Below, in pieces: positions 26,292 to 35,821 of a DNA stretch of 47,393 nt. A model generated the notes under the pieces. It saw only the letters and a list, made by a program, of their open reading frames with translations. It ran no database searches and was not told where the DNA came from. Both the position numbers and the translations under genes were made by a program. How positions within the stretch are numbered: position 1 is the first letter of the stretch; every line of letters begins with the position of its first letter. The stretch is from an uncultured Sulfitobacter sp. (lineage in GTDB: Bacteria; Pseudomonadota; Alphaproteobacteria; Rhodobacterales; Rhodobacteraceae), in NCBI GenBank assembly GCA_913060815.1, contig CAJXSZ010000024.1, forward strand, positions 1-47,393, in the 5' to 3' direction.

Positions 26292-26314
26292 TTCTTTTGG
26301 TTAAAAAATATCCT
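26292..26314 (-). repeat. Shared intergenic element, copy 2
   Basis: On the minus strand AGGATAT, a 6-base A/T-rich spacer, then ACCAAAAGAA, matching the copy at 6047-6070. It lies downstream of the inactive M16 gene (stop at 26353), after a weak GCAC/GTGC hairpin at 26335-26348. The convergent ALDH16 gene ends just beyond it. Confidence 0.5.
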
Positions 26315-26352
26315 AAACCCGTAGGAGAGATATCGCACCGCAGCGTGCTGGT

Positions 26353-27663
26353 TCAGCCGTCATTCAGGCCTTCGGGCTTGCCCACAACGACAAAGTGCAG
26401 CCCGTCGGGGTCCATCAATTCTGCTGCAACGCGGCGCACGTCTTCCATCGTTACACGTTCAACCAATTCATTGCGCGTTTTGACATAGTCAGCTTCCAAT
26501 CCGATCAACTGCATCCCCACAAGGATACCCGCAATCGTCGCGTTCCCGTCAAACCGAAGCGGATAGGCACCTGTGAGATAGGTCTTTGCACTGCCCAATT
26601 CCTCTTCGGTTACGCCATTCTCGGCCACAAGCTTCCATTGCTCTTTGATCACAGAAACCGCCTCGGCGATGCGATCATTGGAAGAACTCACCTGACCCAT
26701 GTAGGCGTTGGCCAGATCGCGTGAGGAAAGGAAGGAATACACACCATAGGTGAGGCCGCGCTTTTCGCGCACTTCCTGCATCAAGCGGCTCTCGAACGAA
26801 CCTCCGCCCAGAATATGATTGACCAGGACAGCGGCGAAGTAGTCATCATCGTCGATACCGATGCCGCGCTGACCGAACACTGCCACCGATTGCGGCGTGT
26901 CAAACTCCACCACGGTCACGCCGCCTTCGATCTGTGGCTCAACCTTGGGAGGCATCATCGGTCCGGATTGCGGTAGATCGCCCAACAGCGCATCCACCAA
27001 ATTCCCCAACTGCTCGGGCGTGATGTCACCCACAGCCCCGATCAGGACGCGGTCGCGAACCAGCACATTGCGATGCGCCTCGACCAGATCATCGCGGGTG
27101 AGCGCGGCTACACTCTCGGGCGTGCCGGATTCGTCGGTGCCGTAAGGGTGATCGCCATAGGCCATTGCAGCGAATGCATTGCTCGCGATGTCGTTGGGGT
27201 CTTTGGCCGCGAAGGCGAGACCAGACAGCACCTGCGCACGCACCCGCTCGATATCGGCCTCGTCAAAACGCGGCTTCTGGATCGCATCGCGCAGCAGCGC
27301 CACGGAGGCATCAAAATTTTCTGTAAGAAACCGCGCCGAAATCGTCAGGTCATCCGGGCTCGAGCTAAAGCTAAAACTCGTGGCCAATTCTTCCGTTGCA
27401 CGGGCGAACGCCCGGGCATCCAGATCGCCGGAGCCTTCTTCGAGAAGCCCTGACATGAGGTTGACCGCACCGCGCTTACCTTCAACATCCAGCGATGTAC
27501 CGCCCCTGAATGCAATCTGAAGCGCTACAAACGGCAGCGAGTGTTCCTCAACCAGCCATGCATCTATGCCGCCGGGTGAGGTGATCGTCTGAATATCGAC
27601 TTCTGCGCGCGCGGGAAGGGCTGCAGCGGCGCCCAGAAACAGGGCGGTGGCAAAACGGATCAT
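26353..27663 (-). CDS. M16 peptidase-like protein, catalytically inactive partner
   Basis: A 436-residue secreted protein (signal peptide MIRFATALFLGAAAALPARA) of the M16/pitrilysin fold. The position where HxxEH should stand reads AVNLMSGLLEEGS, so the zinc site is missing. It retains the C-terminal M16 half, including the GGGSFESRLMQEVREKRGLTYG region. Pairs of one active and one inactive M16 subunit form heterodimers, as in mitochondrial processing peptidase and bacterial relatives. The start at 27663 overlaps the stop of the active partner (ATGA), giving 1:1 coupling; the longer open frame upstream lies inside that gene. Periplasmic location is likely. Confidence 0.9.
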   Translation of the reverse strand: MIRFATALFLGAAAALPARAEVDIQTITSPGGIDAWLVEEHSLPFVALQIAFRGGTSLDVEGKRGAVNLMSGLLEEGSGDLDARAFARATEELATSFSFSSSPDDLTISARFLTENFDASVALLRDAIQKPRFDEADIERVRAQVLSGLAFAAKDPNDIASNAFAAMAYGDHPYGTDESGTPESVAALTRDDLVEAHRNVLVRDRVLIGAVGDITPEQLGNLVDALLGDLPQSGPMMPPKVEPQIEGGVTVVEFDTPQSVAVFGQRGIGIDDDDYFAAVLVNHILGGGSFESRLMQEVREKRGLTYGVYSFLSSRDLANAYMGQVSSSNDRIAEAVSVIKEQWKLVAENGVTEEELGSAKTYLTGAYPLRFDGNATIAGILVGMQLIGLEADYVKTRNELVERVTMEDVRRVAAELMDPDGLHFVVVGKPEGLNDG

Positions 27664-29000
27664 TGTGTTTCTCCTTCGGGGCGCATCAGCCAGCCTGTCA
27701 CCGATGCCTCGCGGCGCAACAAAGTCGCCGCTTCCATAATGTCCTCGGCCGTTACAGCATCCAGCGCCTTGGGCCACGCTGCAACATCTTCGACAGTCAG
27801 GCCAGAGGTCAATGCACGGCCATAGCGGTTGGCGATACCGTCCACATTGTCTTGAGCATAAATCTCGGCAGCACGAGTTTGCAGCTTGATCCGCTCAAGC
27901 TGTTCAGCATCCACACCCTGCTCCATAAAATCAGCTAGCGCTTGGTCAAGGGCGGCTTCCCCTTCCTCAAGGCTTACGCCCTCGGACGGTACGATAATCA
28001 TGCGAAAGGACGTGTCATCGAGCGAGACGCCATTGTACCACGCGGTGGAATAGGTGGTAACCGGGCTGTCGAATTGCAGCTTTTCCGCCAGAAACGATGT
28101 TGTGCCACCACCCAGAATCTCGGCCAGAATGGTCAATGCGGCGGCTGTCTCCTGCGCGCCACTGTCGCGCTCGGGCACCAGATAGCTGCGTGAGACGTAG
28201 GGCTGCGCCACACGTGGATCGCGCATGATCACGCGGCGCTCGGCGTTCTGGCGCGGCTCTTCGGTGCGCAGGCGCTCGGGCAGATCAGGGTTGCGCGGGA
28301 TCGGGCCGTAATGCTCTTCGGCCAGCGCCCGCACCTCGTCAGGGGTCACATCGCCCGAGACGATCAGGATCGTGTTATTGGGTGAATAATACAGCTCATA
28401 GAACGACAGCGCATCTTCGAGGTCCAGCTCTTCCATCTCGTGCATCCATCCGATGATGGGCGTACCGTAGCGGTGGTTGAGGTATTGCGCTGCGTTGATC
28501 TGCTCGCCGAACAAGGCTTGCGGGTTGTTCTCGGTGCGCTGGTTGCGCTCTTCGATAATGACACCACGCTCGTTCTTGATGTTCTCGGGCGTCAGGCGGA
28601 TGTTCTTCATCCTGTCCGCTTCCATGGTCATCATCAATTCAAGGCGGTCCGCCGCCACGCGCTGGAAATAGGCGGTATAGTCGTAGCTGGTGAAGGCATT
28701 ATCACGCCCGCCATTGGCCGCAACCACGCGGGAGAATTCACCCGATTCCAGCTTATCGGTGGCCTTGAACAACAAATGCTCCAGAAAATGCGCCACGCCT
28801 GACGATCCTTTCGGCTCATCCGCTGATCCAGCGCGGTACCACAGCATATGCTGGACGACGGGGGCGCGATGGTCCTCGACCACCACCACCTGCATGCCGT
28901 TCGCAAGGACGAAGTCGGTGACCTTCCCACTGGTCTGTGCCATGGCCGCTGCAGGTAGCATCAGGGCGGAGATCAGGGCGTTTCGGGCGTATCGCAACAT
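27660..29000 (-). CDS. M16 zinc metallopeptidase, active subunit
   Basis: A 446-residue secreted peptidase with signal peptide (MLRYARNALISALMLPAAAMA, cleaved near residue 21). The inverted zinc motif HFLEH is at residues 71-75, with the distal glutamate ligand around Glu150 (ERGVIIEERN), the usual M16B spacing. It should form a clamshell peptidase with the downstream inactive homologue, probably degrading peptides or misfolded proteins in the periplasm. GAGGA lies before the ATG. A 105-base gap separates it from the DUF3035 gene upstream, which could contain a promoter but shows no strong one. Confidence 0.93.
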   Translation of the reverse strand: MLRYARNALISALMLPAAAMAQTSGKVTDFVLANGMQVVVVEDHRAPVVQHMLWYRAGSADEPKGSSGVAHFLEHLLFKATDKLESGEFSRVVAANGGRDNAFTSYDYTAYFQRVAADRLELMMTMEADRMKNIRLTPENIKNERGVIIEERNQRTENNPQALFGEQINAAQYLNHRYGTPIIGWMHEMEELDLEDALSFYELYYSPNNTILIVSGDVTPDEVRALAEEHYGPIPRNPDLPERLRTEEPRQNAERRVIMRDPRVAQPYVSRSYLVPERDSGAQETAAALTILAEILGGGTTSFLAEKLQFDSPVTTYSTAWYNGVSLDDTSFRMIIVPSEGVSLEEGEAALDQALADFMEQGVDAEQLERIKLQTRAAEIYAQDNVDGIANRYGRALTSGLTVEDVAAWPKALDAVTAEDIMEAATLLRREASVTGWLMRPEGETQ

Positions 29001-29105
29001 CGGATGGGTCCTCTTCGGTCAAACGCGTCATGCTTCTGACATAGGTACTCCACCCGCACACAGGTTCAAGCCATACGGCCAAAAATCACACAGATGTAAT
29101 GGGTA

Positions 29106-29609
29106 TCAGTTGGCAGGTGGTGCTGATGGCGTGCGCGCGCCTGCACGGCGCCAGCGGCGCTGCTCCGCCTGCGCATCCAGCGCTTCGCGGCGGTAGGCCT
29201 GATTGTAACGGTCCACGGGCACGATACGGTATTGCGTCAGGCGTGCTTTGCGGCGGCGGAAGTCTGCGTCTGTTGCTGCAAGGTTCTCGCGAATGTCGGA
29301 GGCAACACCGAGACGGCTTGCATGCTGCACCAATGCGCCATCCCGTGCGGGCACAGGCGCGTTAGCGTCCCCGATGCGGCCCCCGAATGCTTTTGCCCCT
29401 TCCGCAAGGGCGGAGCGGTCCGTACGATTGACCCCACCTGGTGTGGGCGTGGGCAATTCGCTAAAGCTCGCGGGTTGCTCAAGCGCGCCTACAGGCCGAA
29501 TTCCGAATTCGTCTGGTCCCTCGGAATCCGATCGCAGATCACGCAGGCCGATATTCGCACAGCCGGCCACAATCACAGGCAATACAAACAACAAAGCAGA
29601 TTTACGCAT
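29106..29609 (-). CDS. DUF3035 lipoprotein (BamF-like)
   Basis: A 167-residue lipoprotein: signal peptide with lipobox IVAGC (Cys about residue 17), then a mostly disordered, Pro/Gly/Arg-rich chain. It matches DUF3035, a family of alphaproteobacterial outer-membrane lipoproteins that includes BamF of the Caulobacter outer-membrane protein assembly complex. ATG at 29609 has a GGAGG six bases upstream; a TTG one codon earlier is less likely. Neighbouring lspA encodes the peptidase that processes such lipoproteins. BamF identity is suggestive, since these proteins are poorly conserved in sequence. Confidence 0.8.
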   Translation of the reverse strand: MRKSALLFVLPVIVAGCANIGLRDLRSDSEGPDEFGIRPVGALEQPASFSELPTPTPGGVNRTDRSALAEGAKAFGGRIGDANAPVPARDGALVQHASRLGVASDIRENLAATDADFRRRKARLTQYRIVPVDRYNQAYRREALDAQAEQRRWRRAGARTPSAPPAN

Positions 29610-29662
29610 CAATGGCCTCCAGATCGCCGTTGCCCCTCAATATCGCAGGCAGGCAGGCAATG

Positions 29663-30175
29663 TCACCCGACTTTTTTCACGCGGCGCTTTGTGGTCCTCT
29701 TTTTCGGCGGCGTGTCCCCATCATCCGTAAAGAAGATCAGGCCCAACGCACCCGCAAAGATAAAGACATCCGCGATGTTGAAGACAAACGGATTTTCGAT
29801 ACCGCAGCACGACATATTCAAAAAATCAAGGACATAGCCATAGATCAGGCGGTCCGCTACATTCGCCAGTGCACCGCCCACCAGCAGGCCTGCGCTGATC
29901 TTGGCCCAAACGCTCAGCGCATGTTTGCGTGCCCAGAATAAAACCGCGATGCAAATGACCACTGCCAGGCCAATCAAAATCCAGCGGCTAGCTTCCGATC
30001 CGCCGCCGAACAAGCCGAAATTGATGCCGCGGTTCTCGCCATAGCGGAAGTTAACCAGCGGAGGCAGCACATCAATCGAGCGGATGCGCGCAAGCTCCAT
30101 CATGTGGATCACCACATATTTGCTGATCTGGTCGATGGCAAAAGCCGCAAAGCCCGCCCAGAATATCATCCGCAT
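29663..30175 (-). CDS. lspA: Signal peptidase II (lipoprotein)
   Basis: A 170-residue inner-membrane aspartyl peptidase with four predicted helices that removes signal peptides from diacylated prolipoproteins. The catalytic dyad is Asp108 (ALANVADRL) and Asp136 (FNIADV). The N-terminal DQISK motif and the ENRGINFGL loop are also conserved. A short Lys/Arg-rich C-terminal tail follows the last helix. GAGGAG precedes the ATG. It starts 24 bases after purH and is followed by a lipoprotein gene, so enzyme and likely substrate are co-expressed. Confidence 0.95.
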   Translation of the reverse strand: MRMIFWAGFAAFAIDQISKYVVIHMMELARIRSIDVLPPLVNFRYGENRGINFGLFGGGSEASRWILIGLAVVICIAVLFWARKHALSVWAKISAGLLVGGALANVADRLIYGYVLDFLNMSCCGIENPFVFNIADVFIFAGALGLIFFTDDGDTPPKKRTTKRRVKKVG

Positions 30176-30198
30176 GAACCATGCTCCTCGCTACACTG

Positions 30199-31785
30199 CT
30201 AGTGCCGGAAATGACGCATTCCTGTGAACACCATCGCCAGCCCCGCCTCATCGGCTGCAGCAATCACCTCGTCGTCCCGCATCGAGCCGCCGGGTTGGAT
30301 CAGCGCAGTCGCCCCCGCTTCCGCCGCCGTCACCAAGCCGTCGGCAAAGGGGAAGAACGCATCGGACGCCACAACAGACCCCTGCGTGAGCGGAGCGGGC
30401 AAGCTCATCGCCTCGGCCATATCTACCGCCTTGCGTGCTGCAATGCGCGTGCTGTCCACACGGCTCATCTGGCCCGCACCAACGCCAACGGTTGCACCGT
30501 CTTTGACATAGATGATCGCGTTGGACTTAACATGTTTCGCCACAGTCCACGCGAACAGCATATCGCTCATTTCCTGATCCGTCGGCTGGCGCTTGGTCAC
30601 GACCTTCAGGTCATCCATGCTCACCCGTCCCACGTCGCGGTCCTGCACCAGCCAGCCGCCCGACACCTGACGCGGGGCCAGACGCGCAGCACTGGGATCG
30701 GCCAGACCACCCGTAGTCAGCAGGCGCAGGTTCTTCTTGGCCGCGAAAATCTTGATCGCGTCATCATCCGCATCAGGGGCAATCACGACTTCGGTGAAAA
30801 TACCCGTAATCGCCTCGGCTGTTTTAGCGTCCAATGTCTGGTTCAGCGCAATAATCCCGCCAAACGCACTCGTGCGGTCACAATCAAATGCGCGCCCGTA
30901 TGCCTCTGCCATCGTCGCACCCGTCGCTACGCCGCAAGGATTGGCATGTTTGATGATCGCGACTGCTGGGCCGTTCTCTGGCGCAAACTCGGAGACGAGC
31001 TCAAACGCAGCATCTGTGTCGTTGATGTTGTTATAGGAAAGCTCTTTGCCCTGATGCTGTTTGGCCGTGGCAATGCCGGCACGGCTGGAGCCATCGGTGT
31101 AGAACGCGGCCTGCTGATGCGGGTTCTCGCCATAGCGCAGCGTTTGCGTCAGCGTCCCGCCAAAAGTGCGGCGGCGCGGCGTGCCGCCCACTGCATCGGC
31201 CATCCACGTGCTCACCGCCGTGTCATAAGCCGCCGTGCGCGCATAGGCCGTCTGGGCCAAACGTTGACGCATCGCATAAGTCGTCTGCCCATCGTTGGCT
31301 TCAAGCTCGGCGATGTAGGGGGCGTAATCTTCCACGTCCACGATCACACTGACAAAGCCGTGGTTCTTTGCTGCCGAGCGGATCATGGCAGGGCCGCCAA
31401 TGTCGATGTTCTCGATGACCTCGGCGTATTCGGCACCCTTCGCGACCGTTTCCTCGAAGGGATAGAGGTTAACCACAACAAGGTCGATCCCGCCGATGCC
31501 GTGCTCCTCCATCGAGTCTGTGTGCCCCGCATCGTCGCGCAGCGCCAGCAAGCCGCCGTGCACCACGGGGTGCAGCGTCTTGACGCGACCGTCCATCATT
31601 TCGGGGAAGCCTGTGACCTCGGCCACGTCCTTCACCTCAAGACCCGCCTCACGCAGCGCCTTCGCCGTGCCCCCTGTCGAGAGCAGCTCAACCCCCGCTT
31701 TTGCCAGCGCTTGGCCAAACTCAATCAGCCCCGTCTTGTCAGACACAGAAAGAAGGGCGCGTTTTACGGGGTAGAGATCAGCCAT
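30199..31785 (-). CDS. purH: Bifunctional AICAR transformylase / IMP cyclohydrolase
   Basis: A 528-residue enzyme catalysing the last two steps of de novo purine synthesis. The N-terminal IMP cyclohydrolase (MGS-like) domain runs to about 200 ([29 protein letters not shown]), and the AICAR transformylase domain follows with its Lys-His pair in IIKHANPCG. Length is normal for the family. AAGGAG lies eight bases before the ATG and overlaps the stop of the heparinase-like gene, so the two are closely linked. Cytoplasmic. Confidence 0.97.
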   Translation of the reverse strand: MADLYPVKRALLSVSDKTGLIEFGQALAKAGVELLSTGGTAKALREAGLEVKDVAEVTGFPEMMDGRVKTLHPVVHGGLLALRDDAGHTDSMEEHGIGGIDLVVVNLYPFEETVAKGAEYAEVIENIDIGGPAMIRSAAKNHGFVSVIVDVEDYAPYIAELEANDGQTTYAMRQRLAQTAYARTAAYDTAVSTWMADAVGGTPRRRTFGGTLTQTLRYGENPHQQAAFYTDGSSRAGIATAKQHQGKELSYNNINDTDAAFELVSEFAPENGPAVAIIKHANPCGVATGATMAEAYGRAFDCDRTSAFGGIIALNQTLDAKTAEAITGIFTEVVIAPDADDDAIKIFAAKKNLRLLTTGGLADPSAARLAPRQVSGGWLVQDRDVGRVSMDDLKVVTKRQPTDQEMSDMLFAWTVAKHVKSNAIIYVKDGATVGVGAGQMSRVDSTRIAARKAVDMAEAMSLPAPLTQGSVVASDAFFPFADGLVTAAEAGATALIQPGGSMRDDEVIAAADEAGLAMVFTGMRHFRH

Positions 31786-31797
31786 GGCAGGGGCTCC

Positions 31798-33558
31798 TTA
31801 GAGTTGGTCATCGTCAGCAAACGGGTCATCCCGTTCCAAATCACGCACGCCAATCGCAGTTTCCTGCGCTTTGGACAAGGACCAGCGTACCCGTGTGGCG
31901 GGATTTATCGCACGGCCCGTCAGCACAATCTGGCTCGAGGCGCGTGGTTTGAGACGTGTCGTCTCCAGATACGCCCCCGCTTCCAGCGCCAAATCACAGG
32001 TGCCATCATGGCGAAAAACCCATATCTCGCCCGACTTTAACGCCATCGATACCGCCGCCCCGCCCAAGTCAAGGGTCGCATCTACCTCGGGGTGCAGGTG
32101 AAAGCGGATCTCATACCCGATGCCCTTGAGTTTAGTCTGGTCCAAAGCGCGGTCAAATCGGCGCTGCGCCGCTTCCTCCATCGCAATCAGCATATCCTCG
32201 CCCGCGACGGCGCGCCCGTCATGGGTCAACTCGAGCGTGCGCGCATGGGTCAGGCCGTGGGTCTGGACATAACCGTCATGTCCGCCCTGAAACTTCATCC
32301 CGTCTGTCACGGGGGTGATCTCGATCGGCACATGGGTCGGACCATCAATCAGCGCCTCAATGCCGGTGCGCTTGTCGGGCCCCTCCAACCGCGCACTGGA
32401 GTAGCCGCCAAGGATCAGCACCGAGTGGGACGGGGTTGCCCGCCCCGCACGCCGCCAATCAAGCCCGAAGGACGCACCAGAGCCGCAGTTCACAATGAGT
32501 GGTCTGCGCCCTGATGTCAGCTCGAACGCCAGCGTCGAAGCATGCGCATTGGCGGAAGCTGCGCCACTTGGCGGTGCGCTCGCATCGATAATGACCGATG
32601 TCCGCCCCGCTGATAGACGGGCATAGCCCATCGACAGCCCCTCTGGCTGCGCCGTGCGGACACCAGAGGAGGCCAGCGCATGATCAAGCCAGCCTTCGGC
32701 CCCGCGCCCGCCCCCGTGGAACCGCGCCAATGAGCCATCGGAATGACGCAGGGTGCGCAGCGTGGGGGCAATTCGTTCAATCGCGGCCAAATGCGGCTGT
32801 GGCGTACCGCGCCCTGCGTCGGACAATGCCGCTGCCGCCCATGTGAGCAGCGTGAACACGTCCAGCAACTCTTCGGGATTGCGCGTGGGCAACCCGCCCT
32901 GCTCGTCGATCTGTGTCTCGCATTCGCGGGCAAGCGCCTTGATCGCGGGATCGGCCAATTCTTCGAGCCCTTCCAGCGACAGGCCCGCATAGATCAATCC
33001 TGTCAGCGCCTCGAACCGCGCCAATCCGGGTGCAGCAGCATGCCAGCGTTTGGACAGGAACCGCGTCTGCTGGGTGAGCGAGAGATAGAACGCTTCACTG
33101 TCAGGCGCGCGCTCGCCTGCCCCCTGCAGCATGAAAATCGCATGGTTGATCCAGCGGATAAGCCGCCGCCCCGTCAGATCAGGGCTCCACCCCACGCCGC
33201 GCCCGTTGCCATAACGCGCGATCCACTCCCACAGCCAGTCTTGCGCCGCGCGGCGCGACACGCCGTCTCCCACAGCCGCCAGATCATCAAGCCAGCTAAA
33301 ACCATGCAATGCCTGCGCGAATGCAGTGTCGGGCGCCTCCAGCTCCCAAGGGCTGGTATCGGGCGCGCTGATCAGGCTGCCTGCAAAAAGGAAATTTCCC
33401 GCCGTCAATTGCCGCCCCCGCGCGAATGAGCCAATGGTCCGCGGCTCGGGCGAGGAGACGAAGCCTCTCACGTGCCCGCGCGCACGGGTCGCCATTCGCG
33501 CGTGCCACTGGTTCAAAAAACGCGTGCGATGCGCGCGCCACTGGGAAATCTGGATCAT
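31798..33558 (-). CDS. Heparinase II/III-like protein
   Basis: A 586-residue protein with an N-terminal alpha/alpha-toroid (about 1-320) and a C-terminal beta-sandwich (about 330-560) of the heparinase II/III type. In characterised relatives such enzymes cleave acidic polysaccharides by beta-elimination. I see no signal peptide, so it may act in the cytoplasm or be exported another way. Its fixed position before purH in roseobacters suggests a conserved, possibly cell-wall-related role rather than heparin use; this is inference. The stop lies 12 bases before the purH start. The start at 33558 has only weak AGGCAGAG support. Confidence 0.8.
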   Translation of the reverse strand: MIQISQWRAHRTRFLNQWHARMATRARGHVRGFVSSPEPRTIGSFARGRQLTAGNFLFAGSLISAPDTSPWELEAPDTAFAQALHGFSWLDDLAAVGDGVSRRAAQDWLWEWIARYGNGRGVGWSPDLTGRRLIRWINHAIFMLQGAGERAPDSEAFYLSLTQQTRFLSKRWHAAAPGLARFEALTGLIYAGLSLEGLEELADPAIKALARECETQIDEQGGLPTRNPEELLDVFTLLTWAAAALSDAGRGTPQPHLAAIERIAPTLRTLRHSDGSLARFHGGGRGAEGWLDHALASSGVRTAQPEGLSMGYARLSAGRTSVIIDASAPPSGAASANAHASTLAFELTSGRRPLIVNCGSGASFGLDWRRAGRATPSHSVLILGGYSSARLEGPDKRTGIEALIDGPTHVPIEITPVTDGMKFQGGHDGYVQTHGLTHARTLELTHDGRAVAGEDMLIAMEEAAQRRFDRALDQTKLKGIGYEIRFHLHPEVDATLDLGGAAVSMALKSGEIWVFRHDGTCDLALEAGAYLETTRLKPRASSQIVLTGRAINPATRVRWSLSKAQETAIGVRDLERDDPFADDDQL

Positions 33559-33699
33559 GTGCTCTGCCTATACGCTCTGAAGGCGTTTTGTGCAGTCTAA
33601 CCTGCCGCCCCGTGCGAGTCACCGTTTTTCCAGCATGCCTTTGGCGCATTTTTGCCCAATACGCTTGTGATCGGCCAAAGCAAACGGCAGGGTGCGCCG

Positions 33700-34455
33700 A
33701 TGATAGCCTCCCTGATGATGTACGCCCGTCCCGAGCTGCAAGACGCTCATGGCCGTTTATGGTCAGCCCTCCACGAAGCACTTTCGGCGCGCGGCATTGA
33801 TGCACCTGCCGCTTTGTCACAATCCGCGCCGCCTTTCGAGGTTTGGGAAAGTCCCGATCTTATCCTCAGCCAAACCTGCGGGATGCCCTACCGCACGCGC
33901 CTACACGACCGTGTCAGGCTTGTCGGCACCCCCGACTACGCGCTTGAGGACTGTCCCGCCGGCTACTACCGCTCTGCAATTGTAGTGCGCGCCGATGACC
34001 CGCGTGAGACGCTTGGCGCATATGTCGACGCGCGGCTGGCCTATAACGCGCCGCACTCCCAGTCAGGTTTCGCAGCCCTTTATAACCATGCGGCCCCATC
34101 GGGCATCTGGTTTCAAACGCGCGTTGAAAGCGGGGGGCACCTGAGCTCTGCGCAGATGGTCGCACAAGGACAGGCAGACATCGCGTCACTCGACGGGCAG
34201 ACATGGCGGCTGATCCAGCGGTACGAGGGGTGGGCAGCAAAGCTGCGCGTTCTGGAATATACCGCGCCGACACCGGGTTTGCCCTTGATCACAGCCATGA
34301 CGCAGGATGCGGAATTGGTATTTGCCGCCGTAGCAGAAGCCTTCGACGCACTCTCGCCGACAGATTCAGTGGCGCTCGATCTGCACGGCCTGATCCGCAT
34401 TCCACACGCGGACTACCTCGCCGTGCCAAACCCGCCTGAAAGCGCGCTTAGCTAA
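33700..34455 (+). CDS. PhnD-like binding protein without signal peptide
   Basis: A 251-residue protein resembling phosphate/phosphite/phosphonate ABC binding proteins (PhnD type II periplasmic fold), with the family segment LSQTCGMPYRTRL near residue 53 and a C-terminal ALDLHGLIRIPHADY. The chosen ATG has AGGGTG upstream, and neither it nor upstream in-frame starts gives a signal peptide. No permease or ATPase gene is nearby. It may therefore be a cytoplasmic ligand sensor or orphan binding domain. It lies alone on the plus strand between rsmB and the heparinase-like gene, and its stop overlaps the convergent rsmB stop by a few bases. Confidence 0.75.
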   Translation: MIASLMMYARPELQDAHGRLWSALHEALSARGIDAPAALSQSAPPFEVWESPDLILSQTCGMPYRTRLHDRVRLVGTPDYALEDCPAGYYRSAIVVRADDPRETLGAYVDARLAYNAPHSQSGFAALYNHAAPSGIWFQTRVESGGHLSSAQMVAQGQADIASLDGQTWRLIQRYEGWAAKLRVLEYTAPTPGLPLITAMTQDAELVFAAVAEAFDALSPTDSVALDLHGLIRIPHADYLAVPNPPESALS

Positions 34456-35723
34456 GCCGCTTTGCGCAGAAGTGCGATGTAGAAGCCGTCCATGCCGCCC
34501 TGATCCGCCCAAAAATCAGGCCGCAGGCGCAAGCCGCCCTCGGACGAAATCCACGCCTCGTCGATACCCGACAGGGCCAGCGCATCGCGGTCCACGGTCA
34601 TATCGGCGTGCCGTTCCAGCGCTTCGTCAATCTGCACCTCGCCCTCGTCGGGCAGCAGACTACAGGTGCAAAACACCATCCGCCCGCCGGGTTTGAGCAA
34701 GCTCCACGCGTGATTTAGCAACTCTTCCTGAAGCCCGATCAGCGCGCCGAATTCCGAACCGTCCTTGGCGTGCGGCAAGTCGGGGTGACGGCGGATTGTG
34801 CCTGTGGCAGAGCAGGGCGCATCCAGCAGGATCGCGTCAAACTGGCCCTGAAACTGGCGCGCATCCTTGATGAAAGTCCGCGCCGTCAGCCCCGTGCGCG
34901 CAAGGTTTTCCTTCACCCGCTGCATGCGGGAATGGTTGTCGTCCACTGCGCGCACTTCCGCGCCCGTTGTGGCCAACTGCATCGTCTTACCCCCCGGCGC
35001 GGCGCAAAGATCCAGCACCACCTCGCCCTCCTGCGCGTCCAGAACAAGGGCGGGCAAGGCGGCGGCGGCATCCTGCACCCACCAATCACCCTCGGCAAAC
35101 CCTTCCATGGCAGAAACCTGACCCGCGTCATGCACCCGCACTGATCCTGTCGGCAAAAGCGTCGCGCCCAGACGCTCCGCCAAAGCGGCAGCATTGCCCT
35201 TGGCCGTCAGATCAAGCGGCGCGCCCTTGAAATGTGCCATCTCAATGGCCGCAATCGCGTCAGCTCCCCATGCCTCGACCAGCGGTCCGCGCAGCCATTT
35301 GGGCAGGCGCGGCGCACGGCGTGCCGTCCATGCCTCTGGCCCCTCGGCAGCGACCTTGCGCAGCACGGCGTTGGTCAGCCCCTTGAGGTGGCTCAGATGT
35401 TTGTCCGCTGCCACGACAGACACCATCGCATTGACCACACCATGTGCCGCCCCCCCTGTGCACAGCTCAAGCGTACCAACGCGCAGCGCATTGCGCACCG
35501 TAAGCGGCGGGTATTTGTTCAGGTGCTTTTGCAAGATGCGATCACACCGCTCCATCCCGCGCAATGTGTCCTGCGCCAGACGTTGTGCGCGTGCGCGATC
35601 TTCGGGCGCCAGACGGTCCAGCACACCTGCGCCCAGCAATTCGGACATAAGCTTTCCCTCGCCCAAAATCTGGTCGAGCAGGAAAACAGCTGATTTACGG
35701 GCTGAAACACCGGTGTCGGACAT
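34452..35723 (-). CDS. rsmB: 16S rRNA (cytosine-5) methyltransferase, RsmB type
   Basis: A 423-residue methyltransferase expected to methylate C967 of 16S rRNA. An N-terminal NusB-like RNA-binding domain (about 1-135) precedes the Rossmann domain with SAM motif AAPGGKT (241-247). The two catalytic-site cysteines of m5C enzymes are Cys304 (DAPCSATG) and Cys354 (FCTCSLLPDE). Length and architecture are normal. Weak ribosome site. It is divergent from the SdhAF4 gene. Confidence 0.93.
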   Translation of the reverse strand: MSDTGVSARKSAVFLLDQILGEGKLMSELLGAGVLDRLAPEDRARAQRLAQDTLRGMERCDRILQKHLNKYPPLTVRNALRVGTLELCTGGAAHGVVNAMVSVVAADKHLSHLKGLTNAVLRKVAAEGPEAWTARRAPRLPKWLRGPLVEAWGADAIAAIEMAHFKGAPLDLTAKGNAAALAERLGATLLPTGSVRVHDAGQVSAMEGFAEGDWWVQDAAAALPALVLDAQEGEVVLDLCAAPGGKTMQLATTGAEVRAVDDNHSRMQRVKENLARTGLTARTFIKDARQFQGQFDAILLDAPCSATGTIRRHPDLPHAKDGSEFGALIGLQEELLNHAWSLLKPGGRMVFCTCSLLPDEGEVQIDEALERHADMTVDRDALALSGIDEAWISSEGGLRLRPDFWADQGGMDGFYIALLRKAA

Positions 35724-35821
35724 AATACTGGCTTTCTATGGGCACGGGCAAGGGTGGCTGAAAGGTTGAATGGGCCAAGGCGCGCCGTATATCAAGGGGG
35801 GAGTTAAGAAAGGAACGCGCC

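Noticed and set aside
30181..32040. Long plus-strand open frame of 619 aa
   Set aside because: It is antisense to purH and the heparinase-like gene. Its Arg/His-rich translation matches nothing and arises from GC-rich codon bias.
33296..33820. Minus-strand 174-aa open frame upstream of the heparinase-like gene
   Set aside because: It overlaps the start of the heparinase-like gene and the PhnD-like gene in other frames, and its composition is not protein-like.
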